64,000 bases of DNA from Culturomica sp. (GTDB taxonomy: Bacteria; Bacteroidota; Bacteroidia; Bacteroidales; Marinifilaceae): positions 1 to 64,000 of the forward strand of contig JAISVB010000034.1 of the NCBI GenBank assembly GCA_031271755.1, read 5' to 3'. A program made the translations under genes and the position numbers. The notes under the pieces were generated by a model, which worked only from the letters and a program-made list of their open reading frames with translations, did not search any database and was not told where the DNA came from. This document shows positions 1 to 8,858 of the stretch, piece by piece (the stretch's first letter is position 1; each line of letters starts with the position of its first letter).

Positions 1-738
1 CTCAACAACATGGACAGGCAAGGGCTTTTTATTTACGGCCGGGATTGCAAAAACGTGCAGGAGCGGGTGCAACGCTTAGTCGTTGTTCCGGAAACGGCGG
101 CGTTTACCTGTGCCGGCCTGCCGGAGAGCGGGAACGGGGCCGGGATGGAAGGAGAAGAGCTGGCAGCCCGTTTGGACGGCCGGGAGTTCCGGATCCACCG
201 GGATCGCATCTCCATCCGGGGACGGCACAATTTGTACAACGCCATGGCAGCCGTACTGGCCTCCATGCGGCTGGGACTGAGCGACGAAGAGATCGCGGCC
301 GGATTGGAGAGCTTTCCGCAGGTAGAGCACCGTTTGGAGAGTGTTGCCGTCAAAAAAGGGGTCGCCTATATCAACGACTCCAAAGCCACCAATGTGGATT
401 CGGCCTGGTATGCCTTAGACAGCCTGACAGGCCCGGTGGTGTGGATAGCGGGGGGAACGGACAAGGGGAACGATTATTCGGTGCTGGAAGATTTGGTCGC
501 ACAAAAAGTGAAAGTGCTGATCGCAATGGGAGCGGATAATCAAAAATTGGTCAAAGCTTTTTCGGGGATCTGCCCGGTGGAAGATACCCATTCGCTGAAA
601 GAGGCGATGGAGCAGGTGCGGAAATACGCGGCCGCAGGGGACACTGTGCTGTTATCCCCCTGTTGCGCCAGTTTCGACCTGTTCCGGAATTACGAGGACC
701 GGGGACGGCAGTTCAAAGAACAGGTAAATCAGTTGTAA
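1..738 (+). CDS. murD: UDP-N-acetylmuramoylalanine--D-glutamate ligase (MurD), 3' part
   Basis: MurD adds D-glutamate to UDP-MurNAc-L-Ala in the cytoplasm during peptidoglycan precursor synthesis. The reading frame is open from the first base of the window, so the N-terminal UDP-binding and ATP-binding parts lie upstream and only about the last 245 residues are seen. The Mur ligase hallmark NDSKATN is present near residue 124, followed by the C-terminal Rossmann-like ligase domain and the typical ending LSPCCASFDLFRNYEDRG. The next gene, ftsW, starts 15 nt downstream, as in the standard dcw cluster of Bacteroidota. Identification is firm; the start lies outside the window. Confidence 0.95.
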   Translation, partial: LNNMDRQGLFIYGRDCKNVQERVQRLVVVPETAAFTCAGLPESGNGAGMEGEELAARLDGREFRIHRDRISIRGRHNLYNAMAAVLASMRLGLSDEEIAAGLESFPQVEHRLESVAVKKGVAYINDSKATNVDSAWYALDSLTGPVVWIAGGTDKGNDYSVLEDLVAQKVKVLIAMGADNQKLVKAFSGICPVEDTHSLKEAMEQVRKYAAAGDTVLLSPCCASFDLFRNYEDRGRQFKEQVNQL

Positions 739-752
739 AACAGCGGAGCGGC

Positions 753-1967
753 ATGGCAAACTGGAAAGAGAACGTATGGTTTAAGGGCGATCGCACGCTC
801 TGGTATGTGATCATCGGCCTGATGATCGCCTCCGTCGTCGTCGTCTACTCCTCCACCGGCCGGTTAGCCAAAGGAAACCCCATCTTTTTCTTAGGTAAAC
901 AGGTGGGGATCATTGCGGTCTGTTTTTTCCTGATCTACTGGTTACAGTCGGTTCACTACAAATATTTTCTCGGATTTGCCAAGGCGGTGTTGTGGTTGGG
1001 AATTGCGCTGCTGATCGTGGCGAAATTTGCCGGAACTACTTTGAACAGCGCAGACCGGTGGATCCGGATCCCCTGGATCGGCCTGACCTTTCAGCCTTCG
1101 GAGATCGCGAAATTGGGAGCCGTCATGTATACCGCCCGGATCCTCTCGTTCGGACAGACGGAGCGGGGGTGCGAGGACGGTGTGTTGCGCCGGATGCTTT
1201 ATGTGCTGGCGGCCATTTGCCTGATCTTTTTGGACAACTTTTCCACCTCTGTGCTGTTGGGAGCGGTTTGCCTGATCATGCTCTTTATCGGGCGGATCAG
1301 AACGGCGAAAATGCTGGCCATTCTGGCCGGGGTGACCGGAGCGGTGGCCTTGGTGGTCGCCCTTTCGTTTACCCCGAAAGTGGGGGAGATGTGGCGGCTG
1401 CCGACCATCAAATCGCGCGTAACGGCCTTCTTTTCAGGAGGAGAGGAGGAGTCCTACCAGGCGGATCAGGCCAAGATTGCCGTGGCCAAAGGCGGATTGA
1501 TCGGCACGGGGCCCGGAAACAGCGTGCAGCGGAATTTTTTGCCGCACCCCTATTCCGATTTTATTTTTGCTATTATTGTGGAGGAATACGGATTGATCGG
1601 CGGAGGTGTGATCCTGCTGCTGTTCCTGATCATACTCTACCGGGTCGGCGTGATCGTCCGGCGTTGCACGCGCACTTTTCCGGCGTTGCTGGCAGCTGGG
1701 CTTGGCATCATGATCGTCTTGCAGGCGTTGATCAACATGGGGGTTTGTGTCGGTTTTTTTCCGGTGACGGGACAACCGTTGCCGTTGGTGAGCATGGGAG
1801 GGACTTCGCTGTTGTTCACCAGTGTGGCTTTCGGCATGATCCTCAGTGTAGCCCATACATTCGACGAGGAGGGAGAGCGGGAAGAGCAGGCGGCGGAAGC
1901 GACGGCCGGCACGGCGGGAGAGGAGGAGCCGGCGGCCGTCGAGGAGAAAACGATGGAAATTCAATAA
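753..1967 (+). CDS. ftsW: FtsW, septal peptidoglycan glycosyltransferase (SEDS family)
   Basis: FtsW is the multi-pass membrane SEDS protein that polymerises lipid II at the septum. The ATG at 753 starts MANWKENVWFKGDRTL; the frame is open further upstream but that part overlaps murD. About ten hydrophobic segments are visible, with the conserved SEDS patches RWIRIPWIGLTFQPSE and, near the end, PLPLVSMGGTSLL. The C-terminal 35 residues after the last membrane segment are very rich in Glu and Ala, an acidic cytoplasmic tail longer than in many FtsW proteins. It lies between murD and murG with short gaps, consistent with one transcript. Confidence 0.95.
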   Translation: MANWKENVWFKGDRTLWYVIIGLMIASVVVVYSSTGRLAKGNPIFFLGKQVGIIAVCFFLIYWLQSVHYKYFLGFAKAVLWLGIALLIVAKFAGTTLNSADRWIRIPWIGLTFQPSEIAKLGAVMYTARILSFGQTERGCEDGVLRRMLYVLAAICLIFLDNFSTSVLLGAVCLIMLFIGRIRTAKMLAILAGVTGAVALVVALSFTPKVGEMWRLPTIKSRVTAFFSGGEEESYQADQAKIAVAKGGLIGTGPGNSVQRNFLPHPYSDFIFAIIVEEYGLIGGGVILLLFLIILYRVGVIVRRCTRTFPALLAAGLGIMIVLQALINMGVCVGFFPVTGQPLPLVSMGGTSLLFTSVAFGMILSVAHTFDEEGEREEQAAEATAGTAGEEEPAAVEEKTMEIQ

Positions 1968-1980
1968 ATACCGGTAATTT

Positions 1981-3090
1981 ATGAGAAAAGTCATTATCAG
2001 CGGCGGGGGAACGGGCGGACATATTTTTCCCGCCCTGTCGATTGCAGGCGCTTTGAAGCGATTGGATCCGGAGATAGAGATCCTGTTTGTGGGAGCGGAG
2101 GGGAAGATGGAGATGCAGAAGGTGCCCGAAGCGGGCTTTCCCATCATCGGTTTGCCCGTCATGGGATTGAAGCGGCGGTTGACGCTGGGAAATATCCGGG
2201 TGATCCTGAATCTGCTGAAGAGTTTGCGGAAAGCCCGGAGAATTGTCCGGGAATTCCGGCCGGATGCGGTGGTGGGAGTAGGCGGTTACGCCAGCGGCCC
2301 CATTGGACGGGTGGCTGCCCGGGCCGGTATCCCGTTGATCCTGCAGGAGCAAAACTCCTACGCAGGGATCACCAATCGCCTGCTGGCTAAAAAAGCAGGC
2401 TGTATCTGCGTGGCCTACGATGGAATGGAGCGGTTTTTTGAAAAAGAGAAATTGGTGTTTACCGGGAATCCGGTGCGGAAAGAGCTGTTGGAGATGGAAG
2501 GCAAGCGGGAAGAGGGGATGAAATTGTACGGATTGGATCCGGAAAAGAAGACGATCCTGGTGACCGGGGGCAGTCTGGGAGCGGGAAGCCTCAACGGGGC
2601 GGTACGCAAAAAACTGGATCTGATCGCTTCCTGGAAAAATACCCAACTGCTTTGGCAATGCGGCGGATCGTATTACGAATCCCTGCAAAAAGAGGTGGGA
2701 GGGAGTTTGCCCGCCAACGTCCGGCTGGAGGCCTTCCTGAAACGGATGGATCTGGCGTATGCCTGTGCGGATGTGGTGGTCGCCCGGGCAGGAGCCGGAA
2801 CCATTTCCGAGCTTTGCCTGCTGAAAAAAGCGGCGGTGCTGGTGCCGTCGCCCAACGTGGCGGAGGATCACCAGACCAAAAATGCGCTGGCGCTGGTTGA
2901 AAAAGGAGCCGCCCTGATGATCCGGGATGCGGAAGTTTCGGAGAGATTGGCGGATATTCTGAAAGAGTTGACGGAACAGGACGGGAAACGGGAAGAGTTG
3001 ACGGCGAACATTGCTTCGTTGGCCATACACGACTCCGATCTCCGGATCGCCGAAGAGATATTGAAAAGAATAGACGGGAAAGCGAAGTAA
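1981..3090 (+). CDS. murG: MurG, UDP-GlcNAc:lipid I N-acetylglucosaminyltransferase
   Basis: MurG transfers GlcNAc to lipid I at the inner face of the cytoplasmic membrane to make lipid II. The 369-residue protein opens with the signature SGGGTGGHIFPAL (G-loop 1) and has a second glycine loop at TGGSLGAGSLN near residue 195, plus the conserved acceptor-side sequence GVGGYASGP. Length and domain order (two GT-B Rossmann domains) are normal for the family. It is separated by 13 nt from ftsW and 3 nt from murC, so the three genes are probably translated from one message. Confidence 0.97.
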   Translation: MRKVIISGGGTGGHIFPALSIAGALKRLDPEIEILFVGAEGKMEMQKVPEAGFPIIGLPVMGLKRRLTLGNIRVILNLLKSLRKARRIVREFRPDAVVGVGGYASGPIGRVAARAGIPLILQEQNSYAGITNRLLAKKAGCICVAYDGMERFFEKEKLVFTGNPVRKELLEMEGKREEGMKLYGLDPEKKTILVTGGSLGAGSLNGAVRKKLDLIASWKNTQLLWQCGGSYYESLQKEVGGSLPANVRLEAFLKRMDLAYACADVVVARAGAGTISELCLLKKAAVLVPSPNVAEDHQTKNALALVEKGAALMIRDAEVSERLADILKELTEQDGKREELTANIASLAIHDSDLRIAEEILKRIDGKAK

Positions 3091-3093
3091 ACG

Positions 3094-4461
3094 ATGGACA
3101 GTATGCTCAAAGAACCGAAAAACGTCTATTTTGTCGGGATCGGCGGGATCGGCATGAGCGCCCTGGCGCGCTGGTTCCGGCTCCGCGGTTTCCGGGTGGG
3201 CGGTTACGACCGGACCCCTTCGCCCCTGACGGAGAAGATGCGGACGGAGGAACAGATCGAGATCAATTACCGGGACGACGCGGAAGCCATTCCCGCCGCC
3301 TACCGGAGTCCGGAAGATACGCTTCTGATCTATACGCCGGCTGTTCCGAAGGAGAGCCGGCAATTGGGCTTTTTTCTCCGGAACGGTTTTGTTCCGCACA
3401 AACGCTCCCAGGTGCTGGGCATGCTGTCCCGTTCGGGGAAGGCGCTCTGCATCGCCGGAACCCACGGAAAGACCACAACGACCACGTTGTTGGCGTATCT
3501 GCTGAAAAAATCGTCTGTCGGATGCAACGCTTTCCTGGGAGGGATATCGGTCAATTTCGGCACCAATTTGTTGACAGATCCGTCTTCCGACTACATGGTG
3601 GTGGAAGCGGACGAGTACGACCGCTCGTTTTTGCAGTTGGATCCCTGGATAGCCGGGATTACGGCGATGGATGCGGATCATTTGGACATTTACGGGGACC
3701 GGGAGTCGATGGTGGAGGCCTTTGGTGAATTTGCCGACCGGACAGCGGAAAAAGGGTTGCTTTTCCTGAAAAAAGGATTGCGCCTTACCGGCAGAAAGGC
3801 GGACGGCTATTACGCAGTGGACGAACCGGGCGATATCTGTTCCGACCACCTGCGGGTGGAGGGGATCCGCTACCGGTTTGATTACCACGGGCGCGGCAGG
3901 GAGATACCGGATCTGTTGCTGGGGATCCCCGGCCGCATCAACGTAGAGAACGCCACGCTGGCCATTGCCGTGGCGCTGGAAGCCGGAGTGACTCCGGACG
4001 AGATCCGGGCAGCGTTGCCCGGATTCCGGGGAGTGGAAAGGCGTTTCAGTATTTTGGCGGAAGGCCGGGTGACCTACATGGACGACTACGCTCACCACCC
4101 CCGGGAGATAGAAGCTGTGTTATCGTCGGCCCGGGAGATGTGGCCGGATAAAAAGCTGACGGTGGCGTTCCAGCCGCACCTTTACACCCGTACCCGCGAT
4201 CTGAGCGCCGGTTTTGCCGCTGCGCTCGACCTGGCCGACGAGGTGTTGCTGTTGGAGATCTACCCGGCCCGGGAAGAGCCGTTGCCCGGCGTGGATTCCG
4301 GACTGATCCGGAAACAATTGAAGAAACCCGGGCGTATTCTCAGCAAGGAAGCGTTGCTGAAATATGCGGAGGAGGTACGGGAAGGAGTATTCATGACGAT
4401 GGGAGCCGGAGACATCGACCGCCTGGTGCCGGCCTTGACCCGTTTGTTTGCGAAGCGGTAA
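3094..4461 (+). CDS. murC: UDP-N-acetylmuramate--L-alanine ligase (MurC)
   Basis: MurC is the first Mur ligase, joining L-alanine to UDP-MurNAc with ATP in the cytoplasm. The N-terminal nucleotide-binding loop GIGGIGMSALA is at residues 15-25, the ATP-binding P-loop GTHGKTTTTTLLAY near residue 123, and the C-terminal ligase domain carries DDYAHHPREIEA. At 455 residues it has the usual length. The ATG at 3094 follows the murG stop by 3 nt. A nearby in-frame ATG (MLKEP) at 3103 is an alternative start. Confidence 0.97.
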   Translation: MDSMLKEPKNVYFVGIGGIGMSALARWFRLRGFRVGGYDRTPSPLTEKMRTEEQIEINYRDDAEAIPAAYRSPEDTLLIYTPAVPKESRQLGFFLRNGFVPHKRSQVLGMLSRSGKALCIAGTHGKTTTTTLLAYLLKKSSVGCNAFLGGISVNFGTNLLTDPSSDYMVVEADEYDRSFLQLDPWIAGITAMDADHLDIYGDRESMVEAFGEFADRTAEKGLLFLKKGLRLTGRKADGYYAVDEPGDICSDHLRVEGIRYRFDYHGRGREIPDLLLGIPGRINVENATLAIAVALEAGVTPDEIRAALPGFRGVERRFSILAEGRVTYMDDYAHHPREIEAVLSSAREMWPDKKLTVAFQPHLYTRTRDLSAGFAAALDLADEVLLLEIYPAREEPLPGVDSGLIRKQLKKPGRILSKEALLKYAEEVREGVFMTMGAGDIDRLVPALTRLFAKR

Positions 4462-4473
4462 AACAGGAGAGAG

Positions 4474-5199
4474 ATGCGTAAGGTATGGCCCTACATAATG
4501 TTTTCCGGATTGTTGCTTTACGGAATAATTGTGCTTACCTTTGCAGGGACAAAATTAAAAACGGTGGCCTGCCGGGGATTGCAGGTAGCCGTCCGGGATG
4601 CTGCCGCAAACGCCTTCATCGACGAAAACGACGTGGAGAAGCTGATACGGCAGGGATACGGAGAAATTGAGGGGCTTTCTGTTTCCCGGTTGGACACAGA
4701 CAGCATCGAACATTTGCTTGTCAGGGATCCGATGATAAAATCGGCTCAGGTTTACTACAGTTTAGACGGTTATATCCACGTAGAGATCACGCAACGTAGG
4801 CCTGTTTTCCGCGTATTGGCAGGTAAGGGGTTTTACGTTGACGAAGAGGGTCGGACGATGCCGTTGTCCCCAAAATACACCTCCCGGGTGCCGGTGGTGA
4901 CCGGAAAGGTCACGTCGGAATTTGCCGGGGAAAAATTGTATCCCTATATCCTGTCGCTTCGCGCCGATCCGTTTTGGAATGCGTTGGTGGAGCAGATCGT
5001 GGTGGAAGACCGGGAGGAGCTTGTGCTGATCCCGAAGGTCGGAGATTTCCGGATCGTGCTGGGAACCTTGGAGAAACAGGAAGAAAAAATGGAAAAATTA
5101 CGCCTGTTTTTGAAAGAAGGTACGACGAAGAGAGGATGGAATATTTACAAAGAGATCAATCTGAAGTTTGACAAACAGGTCATAGGTGTTAAACGCTAA
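4474..5199 (+). CDS. ftsQ: FtsQ/DivIB-type cell division protein
   Basis: FtsQ is a bitopic membrane protein linking early and late divisome proteins. One membrane segment (about residues 8-26) follows a short cytoplasmic N-terminus. A periplasmic POTRA-like region follows, with DENDVEKLI and the stretch SAQVYYSLDGYIHVEITQR near residues 88-106, and then the beta domain. Sequence conservation in this family is low, so the call rests on topology, size (241 residues) and position between murC and ftsA. The gaps to the neighbours are 12 nt on each side, consistent with cotranscription. Confidence 0.9.
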   Translation: MRKVWPYIMFSGLLLYGIIVLTFAGTKLKTVACRGLQVAVRDAAANAFIDENDVEKLIRQGYGEIEGLSVSRLDTDSIEHLLVRDPMIKSAQVYYSLDGYIHVEITQRRPVFRVLAGKGFYVDEEGRTMPLSPKYTSRVPVVTGKVTSEFAGEKLYPYILSLRADPFWNALVEQIVVEDREELVLIPKVGDFRIVLGTLEKQEEKMEKLRLFLKEGTTKRGWNIYKEINLKFDKQVIGVKR

Positions 5200-5211
5200 A
5201 TAGGATTACGT

Positions 5212-6357
5212 ATGGGTTTGACTGTATCTTTGGACATGGGATCCGAAAAAATGGTGATGGCTGTCGCTGGTGAAAGCGGCGGCGCACCCAAGCTGGCTGC
5301 GATCAAGATGATCGCTTCCGCAGGCATGGAGGAGGGGGTGGTGACGGACAAGGCCAAGGTACGCTCTTACCTGGATTTTTTACTGAAAGAGGGGGCGAAA
5401 GGAGAACCTGTGGAGGTGGCGCACGTTGCCCTGAGCGGAAAATCGCTGCGGGTAACGGAACGAAAAGTGACCGTTCCGGTACAGCGCAAAATAGTGAAAG
5501 AGAGCGATTTGGCCAGAGCGGACAAAAGATGCCGGGAAACGGCGGAAGCCGGGGAAAATCCGGTATTGGATTGCTTTCCGGCAGCCTATTCTTTGGATGG
5601 AGGGAGCCCGACCCGCCGTCCTTTGGATCGTTCAGCTAAGGAGTTGACGGTGACCTACCGGGTCTATACCGCTTCCGGGAACAGCCGGCAGGAATTGGAA
5701 AAGATGTTGCTGGATCTGGGGGTGGGGCAGGTTCGTTTTTTTCCGGCCGTCCGGGCTTTTATGGAGGGTGTGGGGGTGCGGAACCGGAAAGAACGTTTTG
5801 CCCTGGTGGATCTGGGTGCTTCTCATACGGGCGTGCTGCTGTTTGCAGACAGCCTGTTGGAAAAAGAGGCGATCTTGCCGTTGGGGACGGAAACGGTGGA
5901 TACCGATATCTGCGCCGCATTTAAAATAGAGGAGCTCCGGCAAGCCCGGAAGTTGAAACAGGACGAAGGGAGCGCGCTGCGTTCCGCCTGCCGGAACGAG
6001 AAAGTGGAGATCCCCGGTCTCCGGAAACAGATCGAAAAGCGGGATTTGGCCAAAGTGATCCAGTGCCGGATGGAGGAGTTGCTGGAAGGAGCGATCTTTC
6101 AGTTGCAGCAGGCCGGGTTTACGGATCCGGAAGCGGAGATCCTGTTGACGGGGGGCGGCAGCCGCCTGGCGGACACCTTGTTGCTGGCGGAAAAATTGTC
6201 CGGGCAGCGGTGCCGGTATGCCAAAGCCCGGGGGGTACAGGCGGCGGACGACGTGTTGTCGGCTCCCTCATGCCTGATCGCTCTCGGGCTGTTGTTGTGT
6301 AAACCGTACGAACCCTTTGAAGAGCAGACCGGTTGGTTCGGCCGGTTGTTCAGGTAG
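5212..6357 (+). CDS. ftsA: FtsA, actin-like membrane tether for FtsZ
   Basis: FtsA is an actin-fold ATPase that anchors FtsZ filaments to the membrane and recruits the divisome. The phosphate-1 motif is SLDMGSEKMVMAVAG at the N-terminus. The phosphate-2 region VDLGASHTGVLLF is near residue 204 and the adenosine motif LLTGGGSRLADT near residue 315. The protein ends in GWFGRLFR, a short amphipathic helix of the kind FtsA uses as its membrane-targeting sequence. At 381 residues it is shorter than many FtsA proteins. It has two FtsZ partners encoded directly downstream, which raises the question of which one it binds. Confidence 0.92.
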   Translation: MGLTVSLDMGSEKMVMAVAGESGGAPKLAAIKMIASAGMEEGVVTDKAKVRSYLDFLLKEGAKGEPVEVAHVALSGKSLRVTERKVTVPVQRKIVKESDLARADKRCRETAEAGENPVLDCFPAAYSLDGGSPTRRPLDRSAKELTVTYRVYTASGNSRQELEKMLLDLGVGQVRFFPAVRAFMEGVGVRNRKERFALVDLGASHTGVLLFADSLLEKEAILPLGTETVDTDICAAFKIEELRQARKLKQDEGSALRSACRNEKVEIPGLRKQIEKRDLAKVIQCRMEELLEGAIFQLQQAGFTDPEAEILLTGGGSRLADTLLLAEKLSGQRCRYAKARGVQAADDVLSAPSCLIALGLLLCKPYEPFEEQTGWFGRLFR

Positions 6358-6398
6358 GCTAAACGGACAATTTTGAAATGAAGTAATACGATCGAGCA

Positions 6399-7691
6399 AT
6401 GGAGAACGGCGAACTGATACCCTGGAAACTTCCCGTACAGCAGGAGTCCATCATCAAAGTGATCGGCGTGGGCGGCGGAGGCAGCAATGCCGTGAACCAC
6501 ATGTGCCGGCAGGGGATACACGGCGTGGAGTTTGTGGTGTGCAACACGGACATACAGGCGTTGCGCCAAAGTCCGGTGAAAAACCGGATCCAGTTGGGAA
6601 AAGTCCTGACGGAGGGGCGTGGGGCAGGTTGTGTGCCGGAACGCGGGCGGAAATCGGCCGTCGAGAGCATGGATTTTATCCGCAGCATGCTGGCCCACCA
6701 GACAAAGATGGTATTCATCACCGCCGGTATGGGGGGCGGAACCGGTACGGGAGCGGCTCCGGAGATCGCCCGGCAGGCGCGGGAACTGGGGATCCTTACG
6801 ATCGGCATCGTGACTCTTCCCTTTAGTTTTGAAGGGCGCCGGAAAATGGAACAGGCCATGCAGGGGATCGATGAATTGGAAGAGGTGGTGGACGCGCTGC
6901 TGATCGTGGAAAACGACCGGTTGCCGGAGATATACGGAGACCTCAGGCTCTCCGAGGCTTTCGCCAAGGCGGACGACATCCTGGCGATCGCTGCAAAAAG
7001 TATAGCGGAGATCATCACCATCAAGGGATACATCAACGTGGATTTCGCCGATGTGAACAGCGTGATGCGGGAGAGCGGCGTGGCCCTGATGGGAGCGGGT
7101 GAGGCGGAAGGAGAGGAGCGGGCGACGCAGGCGCTGGAAGATGCGTTGGTTTCGCCCCTGTTGAGCAGTTGCGACATCCGCGGGGCTTCGAAAATATTGC
7201 TGAACATGTTGTACGGTGAAGATGCATTGACAACCAAGGAGTTGAAGTTGATCAACGAGCGATTGAAAGAGCGGGTGGGAAAGGACGATGCGGACATTAT
7301 CTGGGGAACCGGGCAAGATCACTCTTTGGGGAAAAAATTGCGGGTGGCGGTGATCGCCGTGGGCTTTAACGGCAAAACGGAACCCCTTGCCGCGCCGGGA
7401 ACGGTGCGGAAGCACACGGTCGCCGGAACTGCCGGGCAGCCGGTGGAGTTTAAGGTGGAAGATCTGCCGGAAGAGTTGGAGATGATCACCCTTCGTTCGG
7501 CGGAATTGGAGGAGGAAGCCCGGGCAAGGCGCCAGAAACAACAGGAACAGAAAACCCGGCTGTATCCGGAGGAATCTCCCCGGAGAAGGCGAAACGGCGC
7601 GAACGATATGCCGGACTCTTCCGGCTGGTTGCGGCAAAAGCTGGGCGGCATGTTCTCCGACGATACGAACCGGGACGCGGAGATGAAATAA
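6399..7691 (+). CDS. ftsZ: FtsZ paralogue 1 (divergent tail)
   Basis: This is a tubulin-fold GTPase of the division ring. The G-box GGGTGTGAAP is intact and the T7 loop reads NVDFADV, which keeps the catalytic Asp, so GTP hydrolysis looks possible. By eye the core is only about half identical to the FtsZ encoded 22 nt downstream. Differences include GAGCVPERG where the neighbour has GAGNNPEVG, and a weaker match around LLNMLYGEDAL. The linker is charged and long. The end, with SSGWLRQKLGGMF, does not resemble the EPAYNRRR tail of paralogue 2 and could form an amphipathic helix. That specialisation is inference. Confidence 0.93.
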   Translation: MENGELIPWKLPVQQESIIKVIGVGGGGSNAVNHMCRQGIHGVEFVVCNTDIQALRQSPVKNRIQLGKVLTEGRGAGCVPERGRKSAVESMDFIRSMLAHQTKMVFITAGMGGGTGTGAAPEIARQARELGILTIGIVTLPFSFEGRRKMEQAMQGIDELEEVVDALLIVENDRLPEIYGDLRLSEAFAKADDILAIAAKSIAEIITIKGYINVDFADVNSVMRESGVALMGAGEAEGEERATQALEDALVSPLLSSCDIRGASKILLNMLYGEDALTTKELKLINERLKERVGKDDADIIWGTGQDHSLGKKLRVAVIAVGFNGKTEPLAAPGTVRKHTVAGTAGQPVEFKVEDLPEELEMITLRSAELEEEARARRQKQQEQKTRLYPEESPRRRRNGANDMPDSSGWLRQKLGGMFSDDTNRDAEMK

Positions 7692-7713
7692 GATAGGCAA
7701 ATGACAGAATCAG

Positions 7714-8838
7714 ATGGAAGGACTGGTCAATTTTAACCTGCAAGAGGTTTCCCCTGCGATTATCAAGGTGATCGGCGTCGGGGGCGGAGGATGCAATGCC
7801 GTGGAGTATATGTATTCCAAAAAGATCTGCGATGTGGATTTTGTGATCTGCAACACCGATGCGCAGGTATTGGAGAGCAGGATCCCGGTGAAAATACACT
7901 TGGGAAAGAAGTTGACGGAGGGATTGGGAGCAGGCAACAATCCGGAGGTCGGGGCGCAGGCGGCCCTCGAAAGCGTAGCGGAGATCGAAGCCATGCTCCG
8001 GAAAAATACCAAAATGGCTTTTGTCACGGCGGCGATGGGAGGCGGCACCGGTACCGGTGCGGCTCCCATCGTAGCGAAAATGGCCAAGGAGCTGGGTATC
8101 CTGACCATCGGGATCGTTTCATTCCCGGCCCGTTTCGAAGGGCCGAAACGGCTGAATCAGGCCAAAGAGGGATTAAAGAACATGAAGGAGCATGTGGATT
8201 GCCTGCTGGTGATCGACAGCGAAAAGATCATGGAAATATACGACTCCTTAGAACTTCCGGAGGCTTTTGCCAAGGCGAACGAGGTGTTGAACATTGCGGC
8301 CAAGGGCATTGCGGAGATCATCACCCTTCCGGGGTACATCAACGTGGATTTTTCGGATGTGCGGACGGTGATGACCGATAGCGGGGTAGCGGTGATGGGT
8401 GCCGCCCGGGCGGCCGGAGAGGGAAGAGCCAGAAAAGCGATCGAGGAGGCGTTGGACAGTCCGCTGTTGAACAACAGCGATATCCGCGGAGCCAAAGATA
8501 TTTTATTGAATATCACCTCCGGTACGGACGAGATCCGCACCTCCGAATTGACGGAGATCACCTCCTATGTCATCCGGCAGGTCGGAGATACGGCTTCTGT
8601 TATCTGGGGGGTGGGAGTCGATGAAAGTCTGGGAAATGCGATCTCCGTCACCATCATTGCGACCGGTTTCCCGAAAGACGACATGGATTTTCAGGGCCAG
8701 GCTCCGGGCGAAGAGGGAGAAAAACCCCTGTTGAGCGCCGAAGAGGTATTGCTGAAGCCGGGGCTTTCCGCCGTCCGGTTGGAAGAACTAAAAAGTGAGC
8801 CGGCCTATAACCGGCGGAGAAATGTGAAAGTAATTTAG
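7714..8838 (+). CDS. ftsZ: FtsZ paralogue 2
   Basis: This second FtsZ of 374 residues directly follows the first. It has GGGTGTGAAP, the nucleotide loop GLGAGNNPEVG and the T7 loop NVDFSDVRTVM, so it should polymerise and hydrolyse GTP. The linker is short. The C-terminus LKSEPAYNRRRNVKVI looks like the conserved peptide through which FtsZ binds FtsA and other partners, so this copy is the better candidate for the main ring protein. The 22-nt gap from paralogue 1 implies cotranscription. The level of divergence argues for an old duplication rather than an assembly artefact. Confidence 0.94.
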   Translation: MEGLVNFNLQEVSPAIIKVIGVGGGGCNAVEYMYSKKICDVDFVICNTDAQVLESRIPVKIHLGKKLTEGLGAGNNPEVGAQAALESVAEIEAMLRKNTKMAFVTAAMGGGTGTGAAPIVAKMAKELGILTIGIVSFPARFEGPKRLNQAKEGLKNMKEHVDCLLVIDSEKIMEIYDSLELPEAFAKANEVLNIAAKGIAEIITLPGYINVDFSDVRTVMTDSGVAVMGAARAAGEGRARKAIEEALDSPLLNNSDIRGAKDILLNITSGTDEIRTSELTEITSYVIRQVGDTASVIWGVGVDESLGNAISVTIIATGFPKDDMDFQGQAPGEEGEKPLLSAEEVLLKPGLSAVRLEELKSEPAYNRRRNVKVI

Positions 8839-8858
8839 TCAGTAGATAGATCAATTAA

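Noticed and set aside
1843-4098. A long reverse-strand ORF of about 750 codons across ftsW, murG and murC
   Set aside because: It is antisense to three well-supported genes, shows low-complexity Pro/His/Arg/Gln content and no domain; it is a by-product of GC-rich codon use.
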